Position numbers and translations under genes: made by a program
Source: Terriglobus sp. RCC_193
Lineage (GTDB): Bacteria; Acidobacteriota; Terriglobia; Terriglobales; Acidobacteriaceae
NCBI RefSeq assembly: GCF_041355105.1
Contig: NZ_JBFUPK010000002.1
Location: 1,122,037-1,186,036, forward strand
Direction: 5' to 3'
Length of the DNA stretch: 64,000 nucleotides
The notes under the pieces: generated by a model
What the model was told of the DNA's origin: nothing
Database searches by the model: none
The model's input: the letters and a program-made list of their open reading frames with translations, nothing else
In this document: positions 1 through 9,138 of the stretch, in pieces
Layout of the letters: every line of letters begins with the position of its first letter
How positions within the stretch are numbered: the stretch's first letter is position 1

Positions 1-474
1 GTGACGGCTGCGGTATCCGTCTGGATCTATCACACGCAAACATGGACCAGCGCTTACTGGATCGCCATGACTGCATTGCTACTGCCTAAACCGGAGTTTG
101 TGCAGACCATCGCGCGCGGTCTGCTGCGTGCTGCAGGAACGCTCATCGGTGCGGCTCTCTGCACGTTGATCGTCGTGGAATTTCATCCCAGCGGCATGTG
201 GCTTGCGTTTTACGTTCTGGCTTTTCAGGCAGCCACGTATCTTTTGAACACAGTCAACTATGGTGCGTTCGCTGTCACCCTGACCGGCTATATCTGCTTT
301 GTGCTGGCCGTTGCCCACCAGCCACCACGCGAGGTGTTGCTGCATCGCGTGATGGCCACGCTCATCGGTACTGGCATTGCGTTGAGCGTTCACATTGCGT
401 TCCGTTACGGACGCAGGCGGCTGCACATTAAGCCGCCAACCATTCATTCGCTGGAAGGCGACTCCGCTCCCTGA
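1..474 (+). CDS. FUSC-family inner-membrane protein, C-terminal part
   Basis: The reading frame is open from the first base, so the true start is probably outside the window; the GTG at base 1 may be internal. The 157 visible residues hold about four hydrophobic segments and end in a basic tail. This resembles the membrane half of FUSC/YccS/aromatic-acid exporter proteins, whose exact substrates are mostly unknown. The stop lies directly beside the stop of the convergent kdsC-like gene. The family assignment rests on general resemblance and the truncation lowers certainty. Confidence 0.6.
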   Translation: MTAAVSVWIYHTQTWTSAYWIAMTALLLPKPEFVQTIARGLLRAAGTLIGAALCTLIVVEFHPSGMWLAFYVLAFQAATYLLNTVNYGAFAVTLTGYICFVLAVAHQPPREVLLHRVMATLIGTGIALSVHIAFRYGRRRLHIKPPTIHSLEGDSAP

Positions 475-1068
475 TTACTGCACACCGTGACCGATGTCGC
501 GCACACCACCGGCTTCGCGCAGATAGTCTTCGATCGCATCGGCGAGTACGCCTTTCGCTTCCAGCACCAGTTCAATCGCATCGCGACCCGCACCATGGCC
601 ACCGGCGTGGGATGTTACGTAATGCGAGACAGCCTTTACGGCATCACGCGCATTCCACGTTGCAATGGCAAGCCCAACAGCACGCATCGCAGGCAGATCA
701 ATAATGTCATCGCCGACGTAGCAGATCTCCTCCAGAGTTACATCGCCTTCCTGCATGATCTGGCGAATGGCGTCCATCTTCTGCTGTGATCCCTGGTGGA
801 TAAACTCCACCTTCAGATCGCGCAGACGCACGGCTACCGTGTCGCTGCTGCGTTTGGTGATGGCGCCAAAACGCAAACCCGCAATACGGCCAATGCCAAT
901 ACCCAGGCCATCATGGGCCGAAAATCCCTTCATCTCTACGCTGCTAATGAAGCCATCCTCACGTTTGCCGGTGGGGATAAACCACAGGGTCCCGTCTGTC
1001 AGAACCCCATCCACATCAAACACAATAACTTTGATCTTTTCTGCGCGCGCTTTCAGTTCCGCATCCAT
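475..1068 (-). CDS. kdsC: KdsC-like HAD phosphatase (3-deoxy-D-manno-octulosonate 8-phosphate phosphatase)
   Basis: This 197-aa protein has the HAD motif I FDVDGVLTDG at about residues 17-26 (nucleophile D18, acid/base D20), T71 in motif II, a conserved K near 97 and motif IV GDDIIDLP at about 119-126. There is no large cap domain, which is the layout of tetrameric C0-type KdsC enzymes. KdsC removes phosphate from KDO-8-phosphate in the cytoplasm, a step toward the lipopolysaccharide core. No kdsA/kdsB/kdsD neighbour is visible, so the closely related N-acylneuraminate-9-phosphatase-like role cannot be excluded. It is divergent from the DUF892 gene. Confidence 0.85.
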   Translation of the reverse strand: MDAELKARAEKIKVIVFDVDGVLTDGTLWFIPTGKREDGFISSVEMKGFSAHDGLGIGIGRIAGLRFGAITKRSSDTVAVRLRDLKVEFIHQGSQQKMDAIRQIMQEGDVTLEEICYVGDDIIDLPAMRAVGLAIATWNARDAVKAVSHYVTSHAGGHGAGRDAIELVLEAKGVLADAIEDYLREAGGVRDIGHGVQ

Positions 1069-1197
1069 ACCTTCATCATCGCAGAGGCAACTCCACTATG
1101 CGGCTCATTGCGGCGTAATGTGGCCACTGCGCGAGGATTTATACGTAGCATCCAACTCCACGTGCGCTCCCCTAGATATCGCGCACGGAGGATTTCA

Positions 1198-1710
1198 ATG
1201 AAGATTTTTTCCGCGAACATCAAATCATTGACCGAACTCTACAACACGGAATTGCGTAAGGCGCTCGATATGGAAGAAACCATCGTGAAGGCCTTGCCTG
1301 CCATGATTAACAACTCCACAGACGAACAGTTGAAACAAGGATTGACGTCGCATTTGCAGGAGAGTGAACAGCACGTGGACCGCGTGAAAGCGCTTCTTCG
1401 CGGCTTCGAAGACTCCGGCTCGAAGAGATGCAAGGTTATTCACACACTTGTCTCCGAAGCAGAAGACAGCATGAAAGACGCCAGCGATGCTGACGTGCGT
1501 GACATTGCCATCATTGGTGCCGCGCAGCAGGTGGAGCACCATGAGATTGCTGTTTACGGCACGCTGAAATCGTGGGCGCGCATTCTTGGCCGCATAGAGG
1601 ATGTGTCTTTAATTGAACTGATTGAGCGCGATGAGAAACATGCCGACAAACTGCTGAGCGATATCAGCGATCGTGTAAACACCGTGGCACCAACAGCAAA
1701 GGCCGCCTGA
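1198..1710 (+). CDS. DUF892 / YciE-YciF-type ferritin-like protein
   Basis: The start is the ATG at 1198, which follows a GGAGGA ribosome site; the frame is open further upstream but that part has no family character. The 170-aa product is almost all helical, with the motif LYNTELRKALDMEE at about residues 14-27, then HLQESEQH and QVEHHEIAVYG. These acidic and His residues are spaced as in the di-iron four-helix bundle of the DUF892 (YciF) family. Members are stress-induced; their biochemical role is poorly known. A hairpin followed by T residues lies just downstream. Confidence 0.85.
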   Translation: MKIFSANIKSLTELYNTELRKALDMEETIVKALPAMINNSTDEQLKQGLTSHLQESEQHVDRVKALLRGFEDSGSKRCKVIHTLVSEAEDSMKDASDADVRDIAIIGAAQQVEHHEIAVYGTLKSWARILGRIEDVSLIELIERDEKHADKLLSDISDRVNTVAPTAKAA

Positions 1711-1728
1711 ACCTATCCATTCATTTTC

Positions 1729-1759
1729 ATGGGCAGAGTGATCGTACCCTGCCCATTTC
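1729..1759 (+). terminator. Rho-independent terminator after the DUF892 gene
   Basis: ATGGGCAG (1729-1736) pairs with CTGCCCAT (1749-1756) around a 12-nt loop and is followed by TTTCT. It sits 19 nt after the stop and before lhr, so it should separate the two transcription units. Confidence 0.6.
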
Positions 1760-1805
1760 TATCTCATGAAAAGCGAAGAAATCACGAACAGAATACAATC
1801 ACCGC

Positions 1806-4800
1806 ATGGCTGTTGCTGCCTCCTCCATTCCGGCAATCCAAGCGTCGCTGACATGGGCGCACCCGGTGGTGCGGCAGTGGTTCGTGCAGAAATTTGGCAC
1901 ACCCACGGAGCCTCAGATTGAGGGATGGCCGGCGATTCTCCGTGGCGACGATACGCTCATCTCCGCGCCTACCGGCAGTGGCAAAACCCTGACCGCATTT
2001 CTTGTTGCGATCAATCGCCTTGTAGCGCAAGCTCTTGAAGGTTCGCTTCTTCCTTGTACTCAAATCGTCTACGTCTCGCCGCTGAAGGCGCTGGGTAACG
2101 ACGTCCAGAAAAATCTGGATGAACCTTTGCGCGAAATTCTCGCGCTGGCGTTGGAAGAAGGTTATCTGTGTCCACGCATCCGCACGGGTGTGCGCACCGG
2201 CGATACGCTGCCCAAAGAGCGCATCGCGATGCTCAAGGATCCGCCGCACATTCTTGTCACCACCCCGGAGTCGCTGTATCTGCTGTTGACGGCTGGAAAG
2301 TCACGCGAGAATCTTCGACAAGTTCACACGGTCATCGTGGATGAGATTCACGCGATGGTGGATGACAAGCGAGGTGCGCATCTTTCACTTACGCTGGAGC
2401 GGCTTGATGCGTTGGTGACGGGCGAGAACAGGCTCGCGCCGAGCGGTATGTTAATGGGGCTTGCGAAACGTCCGCAGCGCATCGGGCTTTCCGCAACGCA
2501 GAACCCCATCGAACTGGTTGCGGATTATCTCACCGGCATCGACGCAGGCCGTACACGCGCCACTATCGTGCAGGTGGGACAGCGACGGACACTTGATCTG
2601 GGGATTGAAATCCCATCGTCGGAACTCACCAGTGTTCGCGACAGCAAGATGTGGATTGAAGTGGTGGATCGCATGGCCGAACTGTGCACGCAGCATCGCT
2701 CCACGCTGGTCTTTGCGAACACACGCAGCATGGTGGAACGTCTGTGCTGTGCGTTGGGTGAGCGTCTTGGACAGGACAACGTCGCAGCACATCACGGTTC
2801 GCTTTCGCGCGCACTCCGTCTCGATGCAGAACAGCGATTAAAGGCAGGGCAGATTCAGTGTCTTGTTGCAACCGCGTCGTTGGAATTGGGCATTGATATC
2901 GGCGCAGTTGATCTTGTCCTGCAATTGAACAGCACGCGCGATATCGCCGTAGCCATGCAGCGCGTGGGACGTGCAGGGCATTGGCGTGGGGCCATCCCCA
3001 AGGGACGCTTCTTCGCCACCACGCGTGATGATCTGCTGGAACAGGCAGCACTGATCCGTGCCATGCGCAGTGGGCAACTCGACCGGCTTGAGATTCCGCC
3101 GCAACCGCTGGATGTGTTGATGCAGCAGATGGTGGCCATGTGTGGCGCGGAGCCGTGGGAAGAAGATGCGATGTACCGCGCAATTACTCGTGCGTATCCC
3201 TATCGTCTCCTAACGCGTCCGGAGTTCGATGAACTCATCACTCTGCTCCACACGGGCATTGAGAACTCGCGCGGACGCTACGGCGCATATCTGTTGCGTG
3301 ACGGTGTGGCAGGCGTGTTGCATCCACGCCGCGGCGCGCGCATGACCGCTATCGGTAATGGCGGAGCGATTCCTGATACGTCTATCTTCTCTGTGATCCT
3401 GATGCCGGAAGGCGTGCAGATTGCCACACTCGGCGAGCATTTCGCAGTAGATAGTGGGCCGGGTGACGTGGTGCAGCTTGGCAATGCAAGCTGGCGCATC
3501 CTCACTGTAGAAAAAGAAGGCCGCGTGCTGGTGGAAGATGCACATGGTGCGCCGCCCTCTGTTCCTTTCTGGGAAGGTGAAGCGCCACAGCGCACCAATG
3601 TTCTCAGCGATTTTGTTGCGGAGCTTCGCGAAGAGATCAGCCGTCGCACGGATGGCGTGCATCACGAAATGGTCACACGCGATGATGTACGCGTGGATGC
3701 AGCGCTGGCATGGCTGATGGAAGAGTGCAGTCTATGCGAATCGGCTGCGCTGCAACTGATCCAGTACATCGTTAATGGTCGTGCCGTATTGGGTTGCGTG
3801 CCCACCAAGAACACCATCATTGCGGAGCGCTTTTTCGATGAAGGTGGAGGTATGCAGTTGATCCTGCATGCACCCTTTGGTGGCCGCATCAATCGTGCAT
3901 GGGGGCTGGCGCTGCGCAAACGCTTCTGCCGCGGCTTCAACTACGAACTGCAGGCTGCCGCAACGGATAACGGTATCAACATCTGTCTTGCGGAACAGCA
4001 CAGCTTTCCACTGGCTGATGTGTTCCACTTCCTTACCGAAATCACAGCGAAGGAACTGCTGGAGCAAGCATCACTGGCATCGCCTATCTTCAAGACGCGT
4101 TGGCGCTGGGCTGCTAACCGCTCACTGCAACTATTGCGTTTTCAGAAGGGCCGCAAGGTGCCACCACAGGTGCAGCGCACACGCGGCGAAGATTTGCTGG
4201 CGAGTGTCTTTCCGCAGGCGGCAGCGTGCTTTGAAACGATCATAGGCGATATCGAGATACCCGATCATCCACTGGTACGCGAAGTGATGCAGGATGTCTT
4301 GCAGGAAGCGATGGATCTTGCCGGTCTGCAACAGGTCCTGCGTGACATGGAGAGCGGGAAGATCCGTTGCATCGCGGTCGATACGCCGGTGCCGTCTGTC
4401 TTCTCGCACGAACTGCTCAATGCAAACCAGAATGCATTTTTGGACGAAGCCGACCTGGGCGAACGTCGCGCACGTGCGGTGTCTCTGCGCGGCAGCATTC
4501 CCGACTCCGTTCTGGGAGAGGCCGGGCGGCTTGATCCCGCGGCCATTCGGCAGACGCGTTGCGAGATATGGCCAGACCTGCGTGATGAGCATGAACTGCA
4601 TGATCTTCTCTTCAGCGCCATTGCTTTGCCAGTAGCTCTGTTCGGGGAACAGAGTTCGATGGTGGGATGTGCCGATGAGGTGGTGCAGGCGCATCGCATT
4701 CACAGTAGCCGTCACTGGCTGTTGTTTTTTGAACGTTTGCAGCAACGCGGCCGCGCAAGCCTGGTTCGTTTTGGTACGCAGGACTGTTGGGTGGCAACGG

Positions 4801-6347
4801 AACGTTTGCCACATGCGCATCTTTTGCAATCCATCTCGCAAGGCGCATCTGTGCCTGTCGCTTCCGGACAAAGTGAAGATGCTGTCACTGTTGGTGAATC
4901 CCTTCGCCTGCTCACACAGGGTTTTCTGCAGCTTCTTGGGCCGACTACTGCTACGCAGATCGCTGAATTCTTTGACCTGCAACCACGCGCCATTGCGCAG
5001 CAACTTGTTGCGATTGAAGTGCAGGGGCTGGCGCTGCGGGGCATCTTTGAAGGCAGCGGTCCCGCGGAAAACGATAATAGCGTGGAATGGTGCGAACGCC
5101 GCATTTTGCAACGCATCCATCGCCTGACACTTGGCGCACTGCGCAAGCAGATTGAAGCCGTCACGCCTGCTGTGTATCTGCGCTGGCTTACGCGCTGGCA
5201 GCATCTGCAGCCGCAAACACAACTCAGCGGTGAAGAAGGCGTACTGGAAGCGCTGGTGCAGTTGGAGGGATTTGAAGCGCCTGCCATTGAGTGGGAACGC
5301 AACCTGCTGCCGCAGCGTGTGAAGGATTACGACGGCAAGTGGCTGGATGCTTTGTGCCTCTCCGGTGCGGTGGGATGGGGACGTATCTCGCCGCATCCGG
5401 CGTGGGCCGTGGGCGACGGTGCTGCACCGCGTCGCGTGATTCCCACGAACATGGCACCCATCACGTTTTACCTGCGCGAATCCGCGGACTGGTTGCCCGC
5501 GGCGCTCGCGCAAAAGTCGATTGATGAAACGAAACTGCAACAGGCACTGAGTCCTGAAGCGCTCTCTATACGCAATGCACTGCGCGAACGCGGTGCGTCC
5601 TTCGCCAGTGACCTGCAACGCCTCTGCGTGTTGAGTAAGCAACAGACGCAAAGTGCGTTGTGGGAACTCGCCACGGCGGGCATTGCTTCTGCAGATGGGT
5701 TCGACCAACTTCGCATCATGATGGACCCGAAGCGTAAGCCGCTGACAGCAGAGCCGGTGACAAACGCGTCGCGTCGGGCTACGCGCAGCACAGCGGGACG
5801 ATGGTCCCTGTTCATCGAAGAGGAACATCGCCAGCTCACCGTAAGTGAACGCGCACGCGAAGAAGAGACATCGCTCGCAGCCGCAGCGCGTATGTTGCTG
5901 GCGCGTTATGGAGTAGTTTTCCGTGACATCCTTACACGCGAATCCAATACGCCGCGCTGGCGCGATCTGCTGCGCATGCTGCGTCGCATGGAGGCACGCG
6001 GTGAAGTGCGTGGAGGCCGCTTTGTTCAAGGCTTTCATGGCGAGCAATTCGCGCTGCCGGAGGCGGTGGAAAGCCTGCGCGCCACGCGCGATCTGCAGCA
6101 CGAAGAGATTCTCGCCCTTACCGCCAGCGACCCTGTGAATCTGATCGGCATTGTTGTTCCGGGTGAACGTACCTGCGCCGTTGCGGGCAAAAAGGTGTAT
6201 CTGCGTAATGGGCTGGCGTGCGATGCAGAGGGTAATTCCATTGATGCAGTCGCCACACCGCAGGGCATTCGGCGCAATCCGTCGTCAAAGATGGAATCGC
6301 CCCGCGCAGAAACTGTGCCGCAGCCACAGGACAGCCTGTTCGCATGA
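1806..6347 (+). CDS. lhr: Large helicase-related protein Lhr (SF2 ATP-dependent helicase)
   Basis: At 1513 aa this is full-length bacterial Lhr (E. coli about 1538). Visible helicase motifs: Q37, Walker A APTGSGKT (54-61), DEIH (179-182), SAT (229-231) and motif VI QRVGRAGHWRG (385-395). The Lhr core (first ~900 residues) carries two RecA domains, a winged helix and the Lhr-specific domain; the remaining ~600 residues match the long C-terminal region of bacterial Lhr, which in E. coli has been linked to uracil-DNA glycosylase activity. The likely role is a 3'-5' DNA/RNA-DNA translocase in repair. It heads a nine-gene run, and its stop overlaps the next start (ATGA). Confidence 0.93.
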   Translation: MAVAASSIPAIQASLTWAHPVVRQWFVQKFGTPTEPQIEGWPAILRGDDTLISAPTGSGKTLTAFLVAINRLVAQALEGSLLPCTQIVYVSPLKALGNDVQKNLDEPLREILALALEEGYLCPRIRTGVRTGDTLPKERIAMLKDPPHILVTTPESLYLLLTAGKSRENLRQVHTVIVDEIHAMVDDKRGAHLSLTLERLDALVTGENRLAPSGMLMGLAKRPQRIGLSATQNPIELVADYLTGIDAGRTRATIVQVGQRRTLDLGIEIPSSELTSVRDSKMWIEVVDRMAELCTQHRSTLVFANTRSMVERLCCALGERLGQDNVAAHHGSLSRALRLDAEQRLKAGQIQCLVATASLELGIDIGAVDLVLQLNSTRDIAVAMQRVGRAGHWRGAIPKGRFFATTRDDLLEQAALIRAMRSGQLDRLEIPPQPLDVLMQQMVAMCGAEPWEEDAMYRAITRAYPYRLLTRPEFDELITLLHTGIENSRGRYGAYLLRDGVAGVLHPRRGARMTAIGNGGAIPDTSIFSVILMPEGVQIATLGEHFAVDSGPGDVVQLGNASWRILTVEKEGRVLVEDAHGAPPSVPFWEGEAPQRTNVLSDFVAELREEISRRTDGVHHEMVTRDDVRVDAALAWLMEECSLCESAALQLIQYIVNGRAVLGCVPTKNTIIAERFFDEGGGMQLILHAPFGGRINRAWGLALRKRFCRGFNYELQAAATDNGINICLAEQHSFPLADVFHFLTEITAKELLEQASLASPIFKTRWRWAANRSLQLLRFQKGRKVPPQVQRTRGEDLLASVFPQAAACFETIIGDIEIPDHPLVREVMQDVLQEAMDLAGLQQVLRDMESGKIRCIAVDTPVPSVFSHELLNANQNAFLDEADLGERRARAVSLRGSIPDSVLGEAGRLDPAAIRQTRCEIWPDLRDEHELHDLLFSAIALPVALFGEQSSMVGCADEVVQAHRIHSSRHWLLFFERLQQRGRASLVRFGTQDCWVATERLPHAHLLQSISQGASVPVASGQSEDAVTVGESLRLLTQGFLQLLGPTTATQIAEFFDLQPRAIAQQLVAIEVQGLALRGIFEGSGPAENDNSVEWCERRILQRIHRLTLGALRKQIEAVTPAVYLRWLTRWQHLQPQTQLSGEEGVLEALVQLEGFEAPAIEWERNLLPQRVKDYDGKWLDALCLSGAVGWGRISPHPAWAVGDGAAPRRVIPTNMAPITFYLRESADWLPAALAQKSIDETKLQQALSPEALSIRNALRERGASFASDLQRLCVLSKQQTQSALWELATAGIASADGFDQLRIMMDPKRKPLTAEPVTNASRRATRSTAGRWSLFIEEEHRQLTVSERAREEETSLAAAARMLLARYGVVFRDILTRESNTPRWRDLLRMLRRMEARGEVRGGRFVQGFHGEQFALPEAVESLRATRDLQHEEILALTASDPVNLIGIVVPGERTCAVAGKKVYLRNGLACDAEGNSIDAVATPQGIRRNPSSKMESPRAETVPQPQDSLFA

Positions 6348-6529
6348 GTACGGAACCCGCGCTCGCTGACGAGGATTTCTATTTCGAGGGACCATTTCTG
6401 GTCTTTACGGCGGCGTATCACCGCAAACGCGGCTCCTGCTGCGGTAATAGTTGCCGCCACTGCCCTTACGATGAAAATGGCGATCTGGTGCCCGGTAAAG
6501 GCGAACGGCTTCCCGACAATTTAGAATAG
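6344..6529 (+). CDS. Small Cys-rich DUF5522-type protein
   Basis: This 61-aa protein begins within the last four bases of lhr, so translation is probably coupled. Its core is RGSCCGNSCRHCPY (about residues 29-42), with four cysteines in a CC-x3-C-x2-C pattern. That is typical of the short DUF5522 family, which may bind zinc or an iron-sulfur cluster; no function is established. It lies between lhr and yggX. The compact gene packing and conserved Cys motif make it very likely real despite its size. Confidence 0.85.
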   Translation: MSTEPALADEDFYFEGPFLVFTAAYHRKRGSCCGNSCRHCPYDENGDLVPGKGERLPDNLE

Positions 6530-6548
6530 AAGCCGGAAAGAGACACAC

Positions 6549-6821
6549 ATGGCACACATGGTTTTCTGCTCAAAATACAAGCAGGAGCTGGAGGGGCTGG
6601 ACGAGCCTCCCTTCGACTCCGACTTCGGCAACAAGGTTTACAACACCGTCAGCAAGAAGGCGTGGGGTGAGTGGATTGAACGTCAGAAGATGTTGCTGAA
6701 CGAGTATCGTCTGCAGCCCTGGACTCCCCAGGCGCAGGAATTTCTGGTGGAGCAGATGAACGAGTTCTTCTACGGCTCCGGCGGCGAGCTTCCCAAGGAA
6801 TACGTCGCCCCCACGGCGTAA
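6549..6821 (+). CDS. yggX: Probable Fe(2+)-trafficking / oxidative damage protection protein YggX
   Basis: This 90-aa protein has the YggX pattern: MVFCSKYKQELEGLD with the redox-sensitive Cys at residue 7, then GNKVYNTVSKKAWGEW, and the C-terminal helix EQMNEFFYG. YggX protects Fe-S clusters and helps handle labile iron in the cytoplasm. It ends directly against hemE (no intergenic base), which places iron handling at the head of the heme genes. A GGAAAGAG ribosome site precedes the start. Confidence 0.95.
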   Translation: MAHMVFCSKYKQELEGLDEPPFDSDFGNKVYNTVSKKAWGEWIERQKMLLNEYRLQPWTPQAQEFLVEQMNEFFYGSGGELPKEYVAPTA

Positions 6822-7910
6822 ATGGCAGACGTTTCTACAGTGATCGAATCGTCAAAACGTAGCGCGACAGATAGCCGTTTCGTACGCGCGTGTCTGCGTC
6901 AGCAGGTGGATCGTACGCCAGTCTGGTTCCTACGCCAGGCCGGGCGGTACATGCCGGAATACATGGCGGTGCGCCGGCAGCATTCGCTGCTGGATATCTG
7001 CCGCACGCCGGACATCGCTGCGGAGGTCACCATTACCGCTGCGGAACGGCTGGATGTGGACGCAGCCATCATCTTCGCGGACCTGCTGCTGCCGTTCACG
7101 CCTATGGGGCTGGACTTTGAGTTCGTGAATGGCGAAGGACCGGTGGTGCATAAGCCCATCCGCACGCGCGAACAGATTGAAGCTCTCCGTACTGACCGTG
7201 CGGAGGAGTTGATCTACGTTGCCAGGGCCATTGAAAAGGTGCGCAGCCACTTCGCGGTGCCGCGTGCCGATGGCGATCGTCTTGGTATCATCGGCTTCAT
7301 CGGCGCGCCGTTCACGCTGGCCAGCTACATGATTGAAGGCGCTTCCTCGCGCAACTACATAGAGATGAAGCGCCTCATGTATGGCGATCCATCATCGTGG
7401 TCGCTGTTGATGGAAAAGCTGAACACAGTGCTTGCGGAATACGCCGCACAACAGGTGCAGGCAGGCGCGGATGTTATCCAGATTTTCGATAGCTGGGCCG
7501 GTGCGCTTGCCGTTAATGACTATCGCGACTTTGTATTGCCGTACACACGCGACCTGGTGCAGCGTGTAAAGGCGCTTGGCGTTCCAGTGATCTACTTTGG
7601 TGTGGATACGGCGTCGTTGCTTAGCACCATGAGAGAAACCGGCGCTGATGTACTGGGCCTTGATTGGCGCGTACCGTTGGATGAAGGCTGGCGACTTGCC
7701 GGTGAATCATGCGGTGTGCAGGGCAATCTTGATCCCATTGCACTGTTCGCTCCGCAGGATTTGCTGAAGCAGCGAGTGAAAGATGTTCTGGATAAGGCAG
7801 CGAATCGCCCCGGTCACATTTTCAACCTGGGACATGGCATTGTTCCTGGCACTCCGGTCGACAATGTCATCGCTGTCAGCAAATGGGTGAAGGAGCTGAG
7901 TGCGCGATGA
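6822..7910 (+). CDS. hemE: Uroporphyrinogen decarboxylase
   Basis: This 362-aa protein has the family signatures RTPVWFLRQAGRYMPEY (near residue 30), the catalytic-region Asp in IIFADLLLP, GFIGAPFTLASYMIEG and a C-terminal NLGHGIVPGTPVDNV. HemE removes four carboxyl groups from uroporphyrinogen III to give coproporphyrinogen III in the cytoplasm. It abuts yggX and overlaps hemH by ATGA, so it is translated as part of the heme set. Its length is normal for the family. Confidence 0.97.
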   Translation: MADVSTVIESSKRSATDSRFVRACLRQQVDRTPVWFLRQAGRYMPEYMAVRRQHSLLDICRTPDIAAEVTITAAERLDVDAAIIFADLLLPFTPMGLDFEFVNGEGPVVHKPIRTREQIEALRTDRAEELIYVARAIEKVRSHFAVPRADGDRLGIIGFIGAPFTLASYMIEGASSRNYIEMKRLMYGDPSSWSLLMEKLNTVLAEYAAQQVQAGADVIQIFDSWAGALAVNDYRDFVLPYTRDLVQRVKALGVPVIYFGVDTASLLSTMRETGADVLGLDWRVPLDEGWRLAGESCGVQGNLDPIALFAPQDLLKQRVKDVLDKAANRPGHIFNLGHGIVPGTPVDNVIAVSKWVKELSAR

Positions 7911-9136
7911 GCCTGCGCGATCTTCCTTTCTTTCTCATCGGCCTGGCCAGCGAGAAGCTCAAACTGCAGGAGCAGATGGTCGCGCCTACCGTGGCGAAGG
8001 AAGCGCGCATTCTTGCACAGTACGAGATCAGCAATGCAGATCAGATTGCCGCAGCCATGGCCGCGCCTGCTGTTATGCAGCCTGAACCGGAGCAATTTGA
8101 TGCCATCGTCCTTCTCGCGCACGGCACCCCCGATGTGCTGGGTGAGATGGACGAGTATCTGAAACTGGTCACCGGTGGCCGAGGTGTGCCGCCGCACGTG
8201 GTGCATGAGTTGCAGGAGCGTTACGCGGAGATCGGCTTAAAGGATGAGCCAACCGCGGAAGGTGCGCATCTGACGCGATGGACACTGCGCCAGGCCGAAC
8301 TGCTGCGTGAGCGTACAGACATGCCAGTTTACGTTGGTATGCGTAATTGGAAGCCGTTCATCGCGGACACCGTGGCGCAGATGAAACAGGATGGCGTGAA
8401 AAAAGTGCGCGCCATCTGTCTTGCGCCGCAGAATTCGCGCACCAGTGTGGGCTTGTATCGTCGTGCGATGGAAACGGCGGCCGATGGTGCATTTGAGATT
8501 GATTTTGTTGCGGGATGGAGTGAGCACTCGCTGCTGATTCGCGCCTTCGCCGAACGCTTGCGCAAAGCATTGGAAGCGGCACCGCAGGGTAAGGAAACAG
8601 CCGTGCTGTTCACGGCGCATTCCGTTCCGTGCCGCACCATCCAGTCGAAGCCAAGCGAACATCATGGCATGTTGCTGAGCACAGAGGCGGACACGTATGC
8701 GATTGAGTGCAAAGCTACCGCAGCGCTCATTGCGAACGAGCTTAGCGAGCAGATCAATGAGAGTGATTGGTATTTCTGTTTCCAGTCGCAGGGCATGAGC
8801 GGGGGGCCGTGGATCGGGCCCAGTGTCGAGGACACGCTGAAAGCGCTGCGCGACGGCGGATATCAACACGTAATCCTTGATCCCATTGGATTCCTTTGCG
8901 ACCACGTTGAGATTCTGTACGACATCGACATTGCCTTCCAGAAGACGGCAGCAGAACTCGGCATCACGCTATCGCGTCCGGAAAGCCTGAACGATTCACC
9001 CACGCTGCTCGGCGCTCTGGCTGACCTCGCGCGTCGTGGGACACGTAGCTTGCCCCGGTATCTTCGCAATACAACGGTAGTGCCTGCGGAAGTTGTGCAG
9101 ACACTCGCACCTGTGGAAGAACGGGCGTCGGTGTAG
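7907..9136 (+). CDS. hemH: Ferrochelatase (proto- or coproporphyrin type)
   Basis: The start chosen is the ATG at 7907, which overlaps the hemE stop; an upstream in-frame ATG at 7883 lies inside hemE. The 409-aa product has the chelatase core from about residue 60 (AIVLLAHGTPDVLGEM), the AHSVP motif containing the conserved His, and DPIGFLCDHVEILYD with the second metal-site region. It inserts Fe2+ into the porphyrin ring. About 55-60 residues precede the usual start of the ferrochelatase fold, an uncommon extension. Whether the substrate is protoporphyrin or coproporphyrin cannot be read here. Confidence 0.93.
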   Translation: MSLRDLPFFLIGLASEKLKLQEQMVAPTVAKEARILAQYEISNADQIAAAMAAPAVMQPEPEQFDAIVLLAHGTPDVLGEMDEYLKLVTGGRGVPPHVVHELQERYAEIGLKDEPTAEGAHLTRWTLRQAELLRERTDMPVYVGMRNWKPFIADTVAQMKQDGVKKVRAICLAPQNSRTSVGLYRRAMETAADGAFEIDFVAGWSEHSLLIRAFAERLRKALEAAPQGKETAVLFTAHSVPCRTIQSKPSEHHGMLLSTEADTYAIECKATAALIANELSEQINESDWYFCFQSQGMSGGPWIGPSVEDTLKALRDGGYQHVILDPIGFLCDHVEILYDIDIAFQKTAAELGITLSRPESLNDSPTLLGALADLARRGTRSLPRYLRNTTVVPAEVVQTLAPVEERASV

Positions 9137-9138
9137 GT

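Noticed and set aside
796-1197. N-terminal extension of the DUF892 gene
   Set aside because: The upstream frame overlaps the kdsC-like gene and lacks family character; the ATG at 1198 has a good ribosome site.
4131-6101. 656-aa open frame on the minus strand inside lhr
   Set aside because: It lies antisense to a gene with complete helicase motifs, has no recognisable domain and no ribosome site; it is a GC-driven shadow.
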